Source: Bombyx mori
Taxonomy: Eukaryota; Arthropoda; Insecta; Lepidoptera; Bombycidae
Direction of reading: 5' to 3'
DNA length: 64,000 nt
Assembly: GCF_030269925.1 (NCBI RefSeq)
Contig: NC_085125.1
Location: 14,136,117-14,200,116 of the forward strand
Under the pieces are notes generated by a model. That model searched no databases. It was given only the letters and a program-made list of their open reading frames with translations, and was not told the origin of the DNA. Shown piece by piece: positions 1-10,335 of this stretch. The position numbers and the translations under genes were made by a program. Position 1 is the stretch's first letter. Every line of letters starts with the position of its first letter.

Positions 1-135
1 CTCATATAAATATTAGCCTATCCATTAAGTACATGTATTTTATACATGGATACCAAGTTTCAAGTTAATCGTATCCATGATTCAGTAGTTATAACGGAAC
101 ATGCGTAAATACAACTGTAGATTTATATATTAGTA

Positions 136-427
136 CTAGCTGACCCGGCAGACTTCGTAGTGCCTCAATCGATAAATAAAAGACCTAAACTTTTGTATAA
201 AATAAACTTAAAACAAACAAAACGAATCCGTCCGACGGGGGACACATCAAAGGAAAAACAAAATTGTTATTTTTATTTAATTCCGAGCATTTTCATATTT
301 ATTTACCTTTTAAACCTTCTCTGGACTTCCAGAAATAATTCAAGACTAAAATTAGCCAAATCGTTCCAGCCGTTCTGGAGTTTTAGCGAGACTAACGAAC
401 AGCAATTAATTTATATATTTATGTAGA
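136..427 (+). repeat. RTE/Metulj-like LINE-tail repeat, copy 1
   Basis: Begins at ctagctgacccggcag and ends in an AT-rich tail after agactaacgaacagca. Four further copies occur in the window (29348 minus, 34706, 40136, 52401). The ending resembles the RTE-derived tails of lepidopteran SINEs; that family assignment is inference from memory. The 88-codon open frame across it is not a gene. Confidence 0.6.
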
Positions 428-513
428 TAGATACTATGAGGATATGAAGTGATATGACATTTTATTGATTGACATAGACGTTCAGCACATCTACTGTTAA
501 GTGAGTTTGAAGT

Positions 514-672
514 TGTCGTTACCTAAAGGATAGGACGCCCGGTACATAGGTGTGGAACGTTGCGATAGTGCCAAAGTTCGAATCCCGCAGGCAGGTATCA
601 TTTTTTGTAATAAAATAGGTTCTTAACAGATATTTATTATTTTTCTATGAAGGACTAAAACCTGCAAAAATT
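514..672 (+). repeat. Diverged tRNA-like head of a BMC1-tailed SINE
   Basis: Contains an A-box-like stretch (cctaaaggataggacg) and a B-box-like stretch (gttcgaatcccgcagg), then the body sequence that precedes the BMC1 tail in longer copies. The tail itself is missing here, so this is a head-only fragment. Confidence 0.55.
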
Positions 673-684
673 TATATATATATT

Positions 685-984
685 CTTTTTTTTTCTTACC
701 TATTCTAGTAACCTCGTGGGGTTATTCTAGATTCACCGAGCTAGTAGGTGAGCTCACGGGGCTCAAACCGGAGTGTTGCTAACACTGGCCCTAGCAAGAG
801 CAGTGCTTCGCAGAATCTACCACCGCATCGGAAACGCGACCCACTGAGAAGATCCGGCGAGAAACTCAGTGGGCTGTGTCTATGGATTAATTTACTCGTC
901 GAGCTCTTCGTCGCAAGCGACGGGTTCGGCGAGGACCGTGACCGGTACTTGAGGTACCTAAAAGCACCGTTAATGGATCGAGGA
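685..984 (+). repeat. Bm1-type SINE
   Basis: Starts with a T-run and a decayed version of the hairpin-like gccttgagaggc motif, continues through cggggctcaaaccgg, cagaatctaccaccg and gatccggcgagaaactc, and ends near gcaccgttaatggatcg. It is the longest plus-strand Bm1 copy in the window. The 120-codon open frame over it is incidental. Confidence 0.75.
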
Positions 985-988
985 ATTT

Positions 989-1190
989 GTGTAATTGCTG
1001 CTCGTGGGTCGTCTTATGGGCTCGCAAGGGTAGATACTACCAGCCGTTGTACTGTAAAATTGATACTTAGAACTCATGTCTCAAGGTGGGTTGCAGCATT
1101 TACGTTGTAGATGTCTATGGGCCCGTTGACGGTCTAACGCCAGGCGGGTCAAGAAGTCCTCCACCCATCTAAGCATTAAAAAGAGACAGA
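989..1190 (+). repeat. BMC1-like 3' unit, internally deleted
   Basis: Aligns to the BMC1 tail from the gtaattactgg position; after tagatactacc it jumps straight to agccgttgta, losing about 60 bp. Ends in ccacccatctaagcatt plus A-run. It faces the minus-strand copy at 1224 tail to tail. Confidence 0.65.
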
Positions 1191-1223
1191 TGACTGAAAT
1201 CGCGTACGGCCCTCATAATTTTT

Positions 1224-1471
1224 TTGTTTTTATTGCTTAGATGGGTGGACGGGCTCACAGCAACACACAGGTGTTATGTGGTTACTGGAGCCCATAGACA
1301 TCTATGACGTAAATACGCCACCCACCTTCGGATATCAGTTCTAAGGTCTTAGTATAGTTACAACGGCTGCCCCGCCCTTCGAACCGAAATGCATTACTGC
1401 TTCACGGCAGAAATAGGCAGGTTGGTGGTGCCTACCCGCGCGGACTCACAAGAGGTCCTACCACCAGTAAA
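1224..1471 (-). repeat. BMC1-like 3' unit
   Basis: Minus-strand unit running from the T-run/ttgcttagatgggtgg end to ctaccaccagtaa. It carries all the usual internal blocks, including the ctgcttcacggcag block. Confidence 0.75.
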
Positions 1472-1787
1472 TTATGAAAATATTATGAAAAACCTTCTGT
1501 ATTCTAAATGGTGATAAATTATTTTAAAATGTTATGTAAGTAGGCTACTTATAAACTAAAACACAAATAGCTTCTAACACTTAAAGTAGATTTTGTAACT
1601 ATCACTCATTGCTCGAGAATATCAAAGAGTGCTATGATACAAAAAAAAAGGAATTATATTATTTTTCTTTTTTGAAAAGAAGACAAGCTGAGATATTCTT
1701 CATCTGGGAACAAAGAAGAACACAGTCTTCGGCTTGCATTCAGCGCTTTCCTGTAATTTCACCAAGTCATTTTCACCAAGTTTTATT

Positions 1788-2029
1788 GCTGGAGGTAGGA
1801 CCTCTTGTGAGTCCGCACGGGTAGGTACTACCACCCCGCCTATTTCTGCCGTGAAGCAGTAATGCATTTCGGTTTGAAGGGTGGGGCAGCCGTTGTAACT
1901 ATACGGAGACCTTAGAACTTATATCTCCAGGTGGGTAGCGCATTTACGTTGTAGAAGTCTATGGGCTCCAGTAACCACTTAACACCAGATGGGATGTCAG
2001 CTCGTCCACCCATCTATGCAATAAAAAAG
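1788..2029 (+). repeat. BMC1-like 3' unit, short form
   Basis: Begins at gctggaggtaggacctc, the recurrent 5' boundary of short units, and ends ccacccatctatgcaataaa. It has scattered substitutions only. Confidence 0.75.
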
Positions 2030-2370
2030 TCACCTGTCTTTACAATATACGGTGACTTATATTTAAATAATGTAGTACAATGCCACTAAATTAAGTAATA
2101 GCAAATATTGAAACAAAAATATTTTCACCGTTACACCGCAATGGAGACGTTCGCAGAATTACGTTTAGTATCAATAAATGGATTCCGTGCATCTGATTAA
2201 ACATTTCTCGTTAAAATTCATGTCATTGGGACTTTAGAAATAAAGGCAATTTTAAAAGCTACTTAAAACAGCTTATAAGCAAACGACCAAATATGACAAG
2301 CCACCGTCAGAGCCTCAATTGATCATTCAAATAACTCTCCATATTCAATTACGGAGAAGTAGAATAAAGA
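2030..2370. other. Unassigned AT-rich spacer
   Basis: No repeat, RNA gene or credible coding frame recognised. It separates a BMC1 unit from an RTE fragment. Confidence 0.5.
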
Positions 2371-2486
2371 AGGAGGTAAGAGGGGAGTGAGCGAAGGAAT
2401 GGTACATGATAGAGGCGTATGGAAGGAGAAAACATGTTGCGCCGACCCCAGGTAACTGGGAGAAGGGCAGGATAATGATGATGATT
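2371..2486 (+). pseudogene. RTE-type RT C-terminal fragment (family b)
   Basis: Encodes a piece matching RGVSEGMVHDRGVWKEKTCC, the C-terminal end of the RTE-family frame also seen at 25621 and 48528. It ends in a short run of atgatgatga, typical of RTE 3' termini. Only about 35 codons remain. Confidence 0.6.
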
Positions 2487-2626
2487 CAATTACGGAGCGA
2501 AGAGGGACACTGAAAACTGGCCGACAGAGACCTCATTGATGCCTTCGAACCGTGATGCTAGAAGGAAGGAAAATGCTGCAGATTTCATGTCTTTCGCACC
2601 AATGTGTCAATCCTAAAAGAACAAGA

Positions 2627-2761
2627 ACTATACTTGAGACCTTAGAACTTGTATCTCAAGGTGGGTGGCGCATTTACGTTGTAGATGTATATGGGCTCCA
2701 GTAACCACTTAACACCAGGTGGGCTGTGAGCTCGTCCACACATCTAAGCCATAAAAAAAAA
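2627..2761 (+). repeat. BMC1-like 3' end fragment
   Basis: Starts at actatacttgagacc, in the middle of the unit, and runs to ctaagccataaaaaaaa. This is a 5'-truncated copy. Confidence 0.7.
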
Positions 2762-2769
2762 GATTTGCA

Positions 2770-3000
2770 TTCAAACTAGACTTTCCACCATATACCGTAG
2801 GGTACTGGAATTCTTTGGATACATTGCCCGAAAAGGGGGTCACAATTTCGAACATCTGATGGTGACAAGCAAGATAGAGGACAAACGTCCCAAAGGACGC
2901 AATCCCACGCTGTGGTAGGACCAGATTCAATCTTCTTTGAAGCTGCAAGTTCCACGGTGCCCTTCACGAAGCCAAAGATCGTAACAGATGGAGAGATATC
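2770..3000 (+). pseudogene. Degenerate RTE C-terminal fragment
   Basis: The plus-strand frame reads through RVLEFFGYIARKGGHNFEHL and KRPKGRNP, clearly related to RRILEFFGHVARKKGDN near residue 841 of the long RTE frame at 6347-9264. In-frame stops interrupt it. It is more diverged than the 17328 copy, so it probably represents another RTE lineage. Confidence 0.65.
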
Positions 3001-3002
3001 GT

Positions 3003-3346
3003 TTTTTTTTTTAGGTCTCAAGTATAGTTACAACGGCTGCTCCACCCTTCAAACCGAAACGCATTACTGCTTCACGGCAGAAATAGGCAGGGCGGTGGTA
3101 CCCACCCGTGCGGACTCACAAGAGGTCCTCCCACCAGTAATTACACAAATTATAATTTTGCGGGTTTCATTTTTATTACACGATGTTATTCCTTCACCGT
3201 GGAAGTCAATCGTGAACATTTGTTGAGTACGTATTTCATTAGAAAAATTGGTACCTACCCACCTGAGATTCGAACACCGGTGCATCGCTCAACACGAATA
3301 CATCGGACGTCTTATCCGCTAGGCCACGACGACTTCGTTTGTGAGA
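3003..3346 (-). repeat. BMC1-tailed SINE with tRNA-like head, tail truncated
   Basis: Read on the minus strand it has the tRNA-like head (B-box tgttcgaatctcagg), the linking body and the first half of the tail. It stops at gagaccta before the last about 110 bp, so its 3' end was lost. Confidence 0.7.
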
Positions 3347-3606
3347 AAATGATGCAGCGAAGGAGTTACGATACTCAGTAATGAGGAAAGCGATACGAGG
3401 AGGTAAGTGGCCTAAAAAATAAAACGCATATTGTACTCATATCATGCAATGCGACTATGCCAGTGTTCATATCTCGCAGATAGGTATATTATCGTTCTAA
3501 AACATAAGTAGCACGTACATGAAAGAATAGCGCAATGAATAATGAGTCATAATAAAAATTCAAACACACAATATTTCCAAATTTCCAAATTACAAACTTT
3601 TTTTAC

Positions 3607-3855
3607 CGGTGATAGGACCTTTTGTGAGTCCGCACGGGCAGGACTACTACCCACCACTACCCTGCCTATTTCTGCCGTGAAGCAGTAATGCGTTTCGGTT
3701 TGAAGGCTAGGACTGCCGTTGTAACTATACTGAGACCTTAGAACTCACATCTCAAGGTGGGTGGCGGTATTTACGTTGTAGATGTCTATGGGCTCCGGTA
3801 ACCAGTTAACACCAGGTGGGCTGTGAGCTAGTCCACCCATCTACGCAAAAAAACC
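3607..3855 (+). repeat. BMC1-like 3' unit, short form
   Basis: Starts near ggtgataggaccttttgtg and ends ccacccatctacgcaaaa. A small duplication of ctaccc lies in the primer-proximal part. Confidence 0.7.
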
Positions 3856-4139
3856 CCAATTTTTTAAGATTTGTAACGACCGTAACTATAGTTAATTGTA
3901 TTTTTGCTGCAGCAATTCCGGGCCTTTATTATATTAGATGGGCACCAGTGCTCATAATCAGTCTGGTGTTAAGATTGATGATTAGCACTATGAGACATGA
4001 AGTCATACTATCGAGTGTAATAATATATAAGGATAAAACAGCGCGGTGAATGCCCATGATGGCTAACAATTCTTTATCAACTTGTTCATGACCAAGCCTT
4101 AGTTACGACAATACAACATTCTACCACCTGACTCCTTCT

Positions 4140-4445
4140 ACTCTTGAATATCTTCATCTGTAACGTTCATCCTTACGGTGCTCTGCCATGTTATCCTATT
4201 TTCGGCTACTTAGAGAGCTTCATTGATGCTGGAATCAAGGGTGGAGCGGGTCTTGTCAAATTAACACATTTACATGCGCACCCGCAATCTCTTTCCTTCC
4301 CCCTTTCCAGTTTTCTCAAGATTGTCTCTATCTTTCGTGCCATGTGTCCGAAGTACTCTAAGATTGGCTTGAGACAGATACTGGGAAGCCTCGTTTTAAT
4401 TTTGCACCTCGCTAGGTTAGATACCAGAGTATGGAACCCTAAAAT
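4140..4445 (-). pseudogene. Frameshifted RTE C-terminal fragment
   Basis: The minus strand reads SICLKPILEYFGHMARK, then after a frame change DKTRSTLDSSINEA, then AENRITWQST. These match, in order, the C-terminal blocks of the long RTE frame (LRRILEFFGHVARKK, QIKTTLESSINVA, AEDRSEWKN). It is an old relic with at least two frame shifts. Confidence 0.65.
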
Positions 4446-5289
4446 CAGATCTAAGCTAATAGCCGGCATTTATCGTTTTTTAATCTAATATTAATTTCGT
4501 ATTAGACAGATGGTACTACTCGAATTATTGTTGCTATGTGATTATTAATTCCAAAGAAGCAACTGCCAGTTCAAGACTCCACCCACGGTTTCTGGTAGAC
4601 CGCGTGTACAAGCCACTGTGAAGTTTTCTAAATTGCACATATAAATTTGCTGCTTTTGTGAACTGAAAAAAAAATTCCCAAGATCATTTCAAGGAAATTC
4701 GATAATTCATTAAAACATGTAACATAGAATTACAATGAGCTGTTATTTGATCTTCAAATATTTTAGATACGAGATAGTTTTCTTGCTAATGTTTATACAA
4801 GAATAGTTCGGATGCTTCGCGTTCTTGTAACGAATGTGTTTATCATCTTGATGATGTGGCGTGTCCTTATCTAAAGCGAACCATTCGTGGGCGACGAGCC
4901 ACAGTTTTGTGCGATTTTAAACTACCACCTTGACTTATCGGTTGTTAACCGCTACGCTTCGGTGATAGTAGTTCAATTTCAAACTGACAATAGATGTTCG
5001 ACAACCAGTCACTGATTCCGCGTTGTTACACCTATTCCCAAAATGGCCACGCACCTCGGCTTTAAAAGATTCAGCGCTCGTGCTAATTCATAGAGCTATT
5101 GAGAATATAAATTTATTTCATATCAGATGGCATTCATGCTTTATTGCTTACCATCTAAGCGGAACGATCAACCGGCTAACAGCAATCAAATAGTCTTACT
5201 GACTGAGGTAACATTTGCCAAAAATATAATTAGAGCTTTTATGCCACTACCAAGGGAATGTATTAAAAATCAACTTAAGTTCCCATGAG
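4446..5289. other. Unassigned spacer
   Basis: About 840 bp without a recognised repeat. No open frame here looks coding. Confidence 0.45.
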
Positions 5290-5600
5290 GCAATTTTGGC
5301 GTAGATAGGTATGCAGAACAACACTAATATAGAAATAATTGTGTAGTTGCCATCACCCTGCCCATTTGCGCCGTGAAGCAGTAATGCGTTTCGGTTTGAA
5401 GGGTAGGGCAGCCGTTGTAACTATACTTGAGACCTTAGAACTTATATCTCAAGGTGGATGGCGCATTTAAGTCGTGGGCTGTGAGCTCGTCCACCCACCT
5501 AAGCAATAAATAAATAAATTAGAATAGCACAACACGAATAAACAAGGGAATTACAATTCATTCAAAAATTGTATCTTCCGAAGAATTTTGAAATACAATT
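5290..5600 (+). repeat. Unnamed repeat, split by a BMC1 insertion
   Basis: Left part (5290-5346) and right part (5519-5600) together match the uninterrupted copy at 10206-10335: ataggtatgcagaacaaca and aataattgtgta on the left, aataaacaaggg, tacaattcattcaaaa and cttccgaag on the right. The central 172 bp is a BMC1 unit. I do not recognise the family. Confidence 0.55.
5347..5518 (+). repeat. BMC1-like 3' unit nested in the unnamed repeat
   Basis: Starts near ccatcaccctgccc, lacks about 60 bp between gcgcatttaagt and cgtgggctgtgag, and ends ctaagcaataaataaataaa. The copy at 10206 provides the empty site. Confidence 0.65.
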
Positions 5601-5902
5601 CATTCAAAATTTGTCAAAAATGTTATAATTATTTTGCGATGACAATGCTGAAAATTGACTATCCATTCGACAGAGTGTCGCATATCTTCATGAACAGCTG
5701 CCCTAAAACCACGCCACCATTACACGGTAACGTACAGATGATTCAAGCCTTGATTCCATCGACGTACATCACGTACCATATTTTCTGAGAAATTACATGG
5801 TGAAGGAAAAAACCTTAGGGCTGTTCGTCGGACTACGGAAGAAAAAATGTGTGAAATTCGTCTGAAATCGTTAAATAAATTGTATGCGCTATTATATTCG
5901 TG

Positions 5903-6042
5903 GGACTATACTGAGAACTTAGAACTTATATCTCAAGGTGGGTGGCGCATTTACGTTGTAGATGTCTATGGGCTCCAGTAACCACTTAACACCAAGTGGG
6001 CTGTGAGCTCGTCCACACATCTAAGAAACAAAAGAAAAAAAA
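5903..6042 (+). repeat. BMC1-like 3' end fragment
   Basis: Starts at actatactgagaac and ends in ccacacatctaagaaa followed by an A-rich tail. It carries 5' truncation only. Confidence 0.7.
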
Positions 6043-6335
6043 GATTCAGAATTGTCCAAGACATTCAAGTACTCTGTTGCTTGCTTCCCGTGTTCATTAT
6101 CTGACCAACTCTCCACGGAATCGTAATACCGTATTGTTATTGCAATTATGGACACATGTTAAAAAGCTACATGAATGAAGAGTAGTTTGAGTGTTGTTAC
6201 ATTAAAAGATCTAATTGAATGTATTTTATTACAAGCGTAGAGGGGTAATAGGTGAACGAGAATTGATAGTTCTAATGACATTAATTGTATTTCGACTAGT
6301 TTATAGATTTGAAGGTGCAATTCCTTCAAATACCC

Positions 6336-6346
6336 TTTTAACTAGT
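6336..6346. repeat. Target-site duplication, 3' side of the RTE insertion
   Basis: ttttaactagt, a perfect 11-bp match to 9265-9275. Confidence 0.8.
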
Positions 6347-9264
6347 CCCTCCGTGCGTCGTATTCCTCAGTTCTGAGGGTCGTGACCTTTACTGAGCACT
6401 TTTGTCAGGACTATGTTCTTCCATTCACTTCTGTCCTCCGCGCAGTGGATAGCGACATTGATGCTGGATTCCAAAGTCGTCTTGATCTGATCGGACCAGC
6501 GCATGGGACTACGCCCCCTAGGCCTCTTTCCTTCCACTTTGCCGGTGATGAGAAGCCTTTCGAGATTGTCACCCTTTTTTCTCGCAACGTGACCGAAAAA
6601 CTCTAAAATCCTACGTAGGCAAATGGTGGAGAGTCTTAAGGAGACGCCTAGTTCTTCCAGGATTGATGCGTGTGTCCGATGCGCCGTCCAGGGAATCCGC
6701 AGCATTTTCCTCCAGCACCACATCTCAAACGCGTCGATCCGACTTCGATCAGCCTTCTTCAGAGTCCATGTCTCCGCCCCATATAAGAAAATAGAAAACA
6801 CAAGACTTGTTACAAGTTTACGCTTGGTTTTTATGGAGATGTTTCTATCGGACCAGATGCTATCAAGCTGAGACATGGCAGTTTTTGCTATACCGATACG
6901 TCTTCGAATCTCAGGCTCGCACGATCCAGTATTCGCAATCATGGAGCCCAGGTATATGAATCTTTCTGTTGTTTCAAGATGCAGTGACCCCGTGTGCTCC
7001 AGTTTGTTCATGCGGTCTATTACCATCACTTTTGTTTTGGATCGGTTAATGGCAAGACCAAGTTCGAGGCTAATTTTTTCAAGCTTGCTCATGAGAGCAG
7101 TCATCTCGCTTTCATTAGCCGCGAGAAGAGTGGTGTCGTCGGCGTATCGGAGGTTGGACAATTTTACTCCACCAATGGTAACTCCACCATCCCAGCCTTC
7201 ACAAGTCCGTCTCATGATATACTCTCCATAGATATTGAAAAGGACTGGAGATAATATGCAGCCTTGCCTTACGCCCTTTCTAAATTTAAAGGGGGCAGAG
7301 ATTGTTTCCTCCACTCTAATGATTCCCTGGTTATTAATGTACAGGCTATGTAGCAGTAGGACCAGATGTTGCGGTACTCCCAATTCTGCTAGTATTTTCC
7401 ACAGGTGATCCCATTTGACGCAATCAAAGGCTTTACTGTAGTCAATAAAACACATGATCATCGGAGTGCCGAACTCATACGACCTCTCGATAAGCTGCCT
7501 GATATTGAGGATTTGTTCACGCGTTCCCTTCCCCTTAACGAAACCGGCTTGCTCCTGGGGGATTTGCCAATCTAGGAAGTAGCGCAAGCGGGTGTTGAGA
7601 ATGTACAGTAGAACTTTGCTGCAATGGGAGACAAGGGCCAGCGTGCGGTAATTGTCGCACTTCCTAGTTGATCCTTTTTTATGAAGCGGCAAGATGATCG
7701 ACTTAGTCCAGTCATTGGGCCACTCGCCATGTTGCCATACGTAATTGCAGATACTATGCACTGCATTCACACCCCTCTCTCCCAGTGATTTGATTATTTC
7801 TGCCGTGATGTGATCCGGTCCTGGAGCTTTATTACTCTTTAGTCGAGAGATGGCTTCTGTTACTTCTGATCGTATTATTGAAGGTTCTAAGGTTATTTCG
7901 TCCCAGACTGGGAGCTGTGTACTCATTGACTCAGGCTGATCATATAGTCCTTCACAGTATTTACGCCACCTTTCGACAACGGCATTTAAATCAGTGATAG
8001 GCTTGCCATTGTGATCTTCAATTATCCAGGATCTTGGTTTAAATTTCCGAGACAAAAGGCGAACTTTCTTGAACAAATCAGACGGTTGGTATTTTTGCGA
8101 GTGTTTTTCGATCTCAATGCAAATGTCTGCAATGAAACAGTTTTTATCCCGGCGGCACGCTTTTTTAATTTCCTTGCAAAGGTCAGAATAAGTCTTCCTG
8201 ACGTCATCATCCTGTAATCCCTTCCCTTTGATGTATTTCCTCTTGCTTATAAGCTTCCATGTTTGCTCCGAAATCCATACTTTCGTTTTTGTTTTGCGAC
8301 CTGCATTTCCCTCTCTGTGGGAAGCCTTGATTTCTTCAAGGGATTCGCAGAGATGAGATTTTACGGTTTGCCATTGGGTGTTAGCATCGCCTGTAGGAGG
8401 TTCTAGGGCTAGTTTTTTCTCTACAGCATCGCATAGGTATGTCCTTTCTTTCGGTTCCAGTGTACGTGGACCTCTGATGGTTCTACTGCTGGCGGCTTTG
8501 AGTCGTAATGTAAATCTTGCGACCAACAGGTTATGGTCAGTACCGCACTCTGCTCCAGGAAATGTCTTGACGTTTCTGATAGCGGATTTCCATCTGCTGT
8601 TTATTAAAATATAATCAATTTGGTTGCGGTATCGAGCCCCGGGTGATGTCCACGTATATAAACGCCTAGGATGGTGCTGAAAGCATGTGTTTGCTATGCA
8701 GAATTTCCTTTCAATGCAGTAGTCAAGCAATCTCTGACCTCGTTCATTTCTGACGCCAAGTCCGAAATTGCCCACTATCGACGGGAGATCATCATTACAG
8801 GTATTGCCAATCTTAGCATTCCAGTCACCCAAGATTATTGTGATTTCACGGTTGGATATGGTGTTTAAAGTAGCTTCTAAAGACTCGTAAAAACAGTCAA
8901 TGTCTTCTTCTTTAGCTTTTTCGGTGGGGGCGTACACTTGGACTATATTCAGTATATTGGGTTTAGCATTAAGCCGGATGGTGATGATTCGGTCAGATAT
9001 GGGGTTGTAGCCTAGAACATGCTTGACGATATCTCTTGGAAGTAGTATTCCCACTCCATTTGCACTTTTATTTTCACTTCCCGAGATATACAAGGTGCCA
9101 CCCGATGGTGTTGTAAAATGTCCGTTTCCGCGCATATGAGTTTCGCTAAGACCAAGGACAGAGATGTTATGATTGTTTGATTCCGCGTCAACAATGGATA
9201 ACTTCCCCGGCTGCAGTAATCCGCGAACATTCCACGTAGCAATGAGGTGTTCTTTCTTAATGGG
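6347..9264 (-). mobile_element. RTE-clade non-LTR retrotransposon, 5' truncated
   Basis: A 2918-bp insertion flanked on both sides by ttttaactagt (6336-6346 and 9265-9275), an 11-bp target-site duplication. The 3' UTR after the stop codon is only about 20 bp, typical of RTE elements. The same 3' terminus (gaggaatacgacgcac...) recurs at 17574-17593, confirming the boundary. The 5' end is cut just upstream of the endonuclease domain, so only a few N-terminal residues are missing. Confidence 0.85.
6367..9264 (-). CDS. RTE endonuclease/reverse transcriptase, open frame without its start codon
   Basis: The product would nick target DNA and copy element RNA into it. The first ATG (9135) opens 922 codons, but the same frame is open 43 codons further to the 5' truncation point and carries the first endonuclease motifs there (ATWNVRG, LGLSETH), so the ATG is internal to the domain. 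Numbering from that ATG: endonuclease VYAPT 67-71, GDWNAKIG 103-110, TWTSPG 161-166, QIDYILI 172-178, GTDHNLL 198-204; reverse transcriptase NKAPGPDHI 435-443, DYSKAFDCV 565-573, RQGCILSP 623-630, catalytic YADD 664-667; C-terminal block RRILEFFGHVARKK 841-854. No stop or frameshift is seen. With no start codon or promoter this copy is probably not translated. Assignment to the RTE clade is firm; activity is not claimed. Confidence 0.85.
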   Translation of the reverse strand, partial: PIKKEHLIATWNVRGLLQPGKLSIVDAESNNHNISVLGLSETHMRGNGHFTTPSGGTLYISGSENKSANGVGILLPRDIVKHVLGYNPISDRIITIRLNAKPNILNIVQVYAPTEKAKEEDIDCFYESLEATLNTISNREITIILGDWNAKIGNTCNDDLPSIVGNFGLGVRNERGQRLLDYCIERKFCIANTCFQHHPRRLYTWTSPGARYRNQIDYILINSRWKSAIRNVKTFPGAECGTDHNLLVARFTLRLKAASSRTIRGPRTLEPKERTYLCDAVEKKLALEPPTGDANTQWQTVKSHLCESLEEIKASHREGNAGRKTKTKVWISEQTWKLISKRKYIKGKGLQDDDVRKTYSDLCKEIKKACRRDKNCFIADICIEIEKHSQKYQPSDLFKKVRLLSRKFKPRSWIIEDHNGKPITDLNAVVERWRKYCEGLYDQPESMSTQLPVWDEITLEPSIIRSEVTEAISRLKSNKAPGPDHITAEIIKSLGERGVNAVHSICNYVWQHGEWPNDWTKSIILPLHKKGSTRKCDNYRTLALVSHCSKVLLYILNTRLRYFLDWQIPQEQAGFVKGKGTREQILNIRQLIERSYEFGTPMIMCFIDYSKAFDCVKWDHLWKILAELGVPQHLVLLLHSLYINNQGIIRVEETISAPFKFRKGVRQGCILSPVLFNIYGEYIMRRTCEGWDGGVTIGGVKLSNLRYADDTTLLAANESEMTALMSKLEKISLELGLAINRSKTKVMVIDRMNKLEHTGSLHLETTERFIYLGSMIANTGSCEPEIRRRIGIAKTAMSQLDSIWSDRNISIKTKRKLVTSLVFSIFLYGAETWTLKKADRSRIDAFEMWCWRKMLRIPWTAHRTHASILEELGVSLRLSTICLRRILEFFGHVARKKGDNLERLLITGKVEGKRPRGRSPMRWSDQIKTTLESSINVAIHCAEDRSEWKNIVLTKVLSKGHDPQN

Positions 9265-9275
9265 TTTTAACTAGT
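9265..9275. repeat. Target-site duplication, 5' side of the RTE insertion
   Basis: ttttaactagt. The in-frame stop upstream of the open frame lies inside this host sequence, which is why the frame closes here. Confidence 0.8.
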
Positions 9276-10205
9276 ATGTCCAGATTAACTCAAAGCCCAG
9301 CTGATGTGGTTACAAGAGCTCAAAGGTAAAGCAAATCGCGTTGCACCACATTGAGACAGATGGTTGATTAATATGTAACTTGATGATAGTACCATTCATT
9401 ATCTTTGAATCTAGTACCGACTTGATAGGGACTTTGACTTTTACCAAACTATTTTTCTAAGCTCTCAAAGCAAGTAAACCTGTGTATTCGAAGCCAAAAT
9501 AATTATTATATTTGTAAAAAGCGACTTCACTTTTAATGTACCGCACGCTACATCAAATTATCTGTAGTCGATTTCTCTTTGAATTTTGTCTACGCGCTCA
9601 CAAATTTTTATTTACCCTACTTTTTGGAACATGGCTTTTTTTACTTCACTTCTGAATACAAAAATAGGGGATGGAAGCGAAAATTGCAATTCTGTGCTCT
9701 GTAATGAGAGTGATGATCTTTCAGCATTATAGTATAAAAGTTTGGTAATGTTTACTTAGGAATGGGTATTGGAAGCTGCAGTATTGTGACAATGTGTCTT
9801 TCAAACAAGAAATCAGGCTAGCTTTAGTGACATAAATTCGGGCTAAATAAATAAATACTTAAGATCAGCTGAGACGTTCTCTTGAAAAGCGTTTGTACAA
9901 CAAGGCGTATTATAAAGTTTTGTTACATGATAATGATCGCAGATAAAGCATGTTCTTCCAAACTTTATTTTCTTACTATATATATACTATTATGTTATTA
10001 CTTTTATATGTTAGTACTTTGTTATATATTGTTTGTTGATATGTTATTACTTTTTTCATTTTATTCATTTAATAATATGAAAATAGATCGGTATACATAT
10101 AAAGTATTATATATTATTATTTATACCGAACTATTAGTACCGAACTTTAAAAAAAAGAAAGTCCGCTGAGTTCTCTTTGAGGGTATTTTCGGAACTTTGG
10201 CTTTT
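9276..10205. other. Unassigned AT-rich region
   Basis: Strongly AT-rich between about 9960 and 10130. Open frames here are low-complexity products of base composition. No repeat recognised. Confidence 0.5.
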
Positions 10206-10335
10206 TTTTGGAACTGATGTGAATAGGTATACAGACCAACACTCATATAGAGGTAGAAATAATTGTGTATTTAAAACAGCATGATATGATAAATAAGGAA
10301 AATACAATTCATTCAAAATTTGTATTTTCCGAAGT
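10206..10335 (+). repeat. Unnamed repeat, uninterrupted copy with hairpin
   Basis: Matches the split copy at 5290-5600. It contains a perfect 11-bp inverted repeat, ggaaaatacaa at 10297-10307 and ttgtattttcc at 10320-10330, around a 12-nt loop. Confidence 0.5.

Noticed and set aside
748..1110. 120-codon frame
   Set aside because: It spans a Bm1 SINE and a BMC1 unit.
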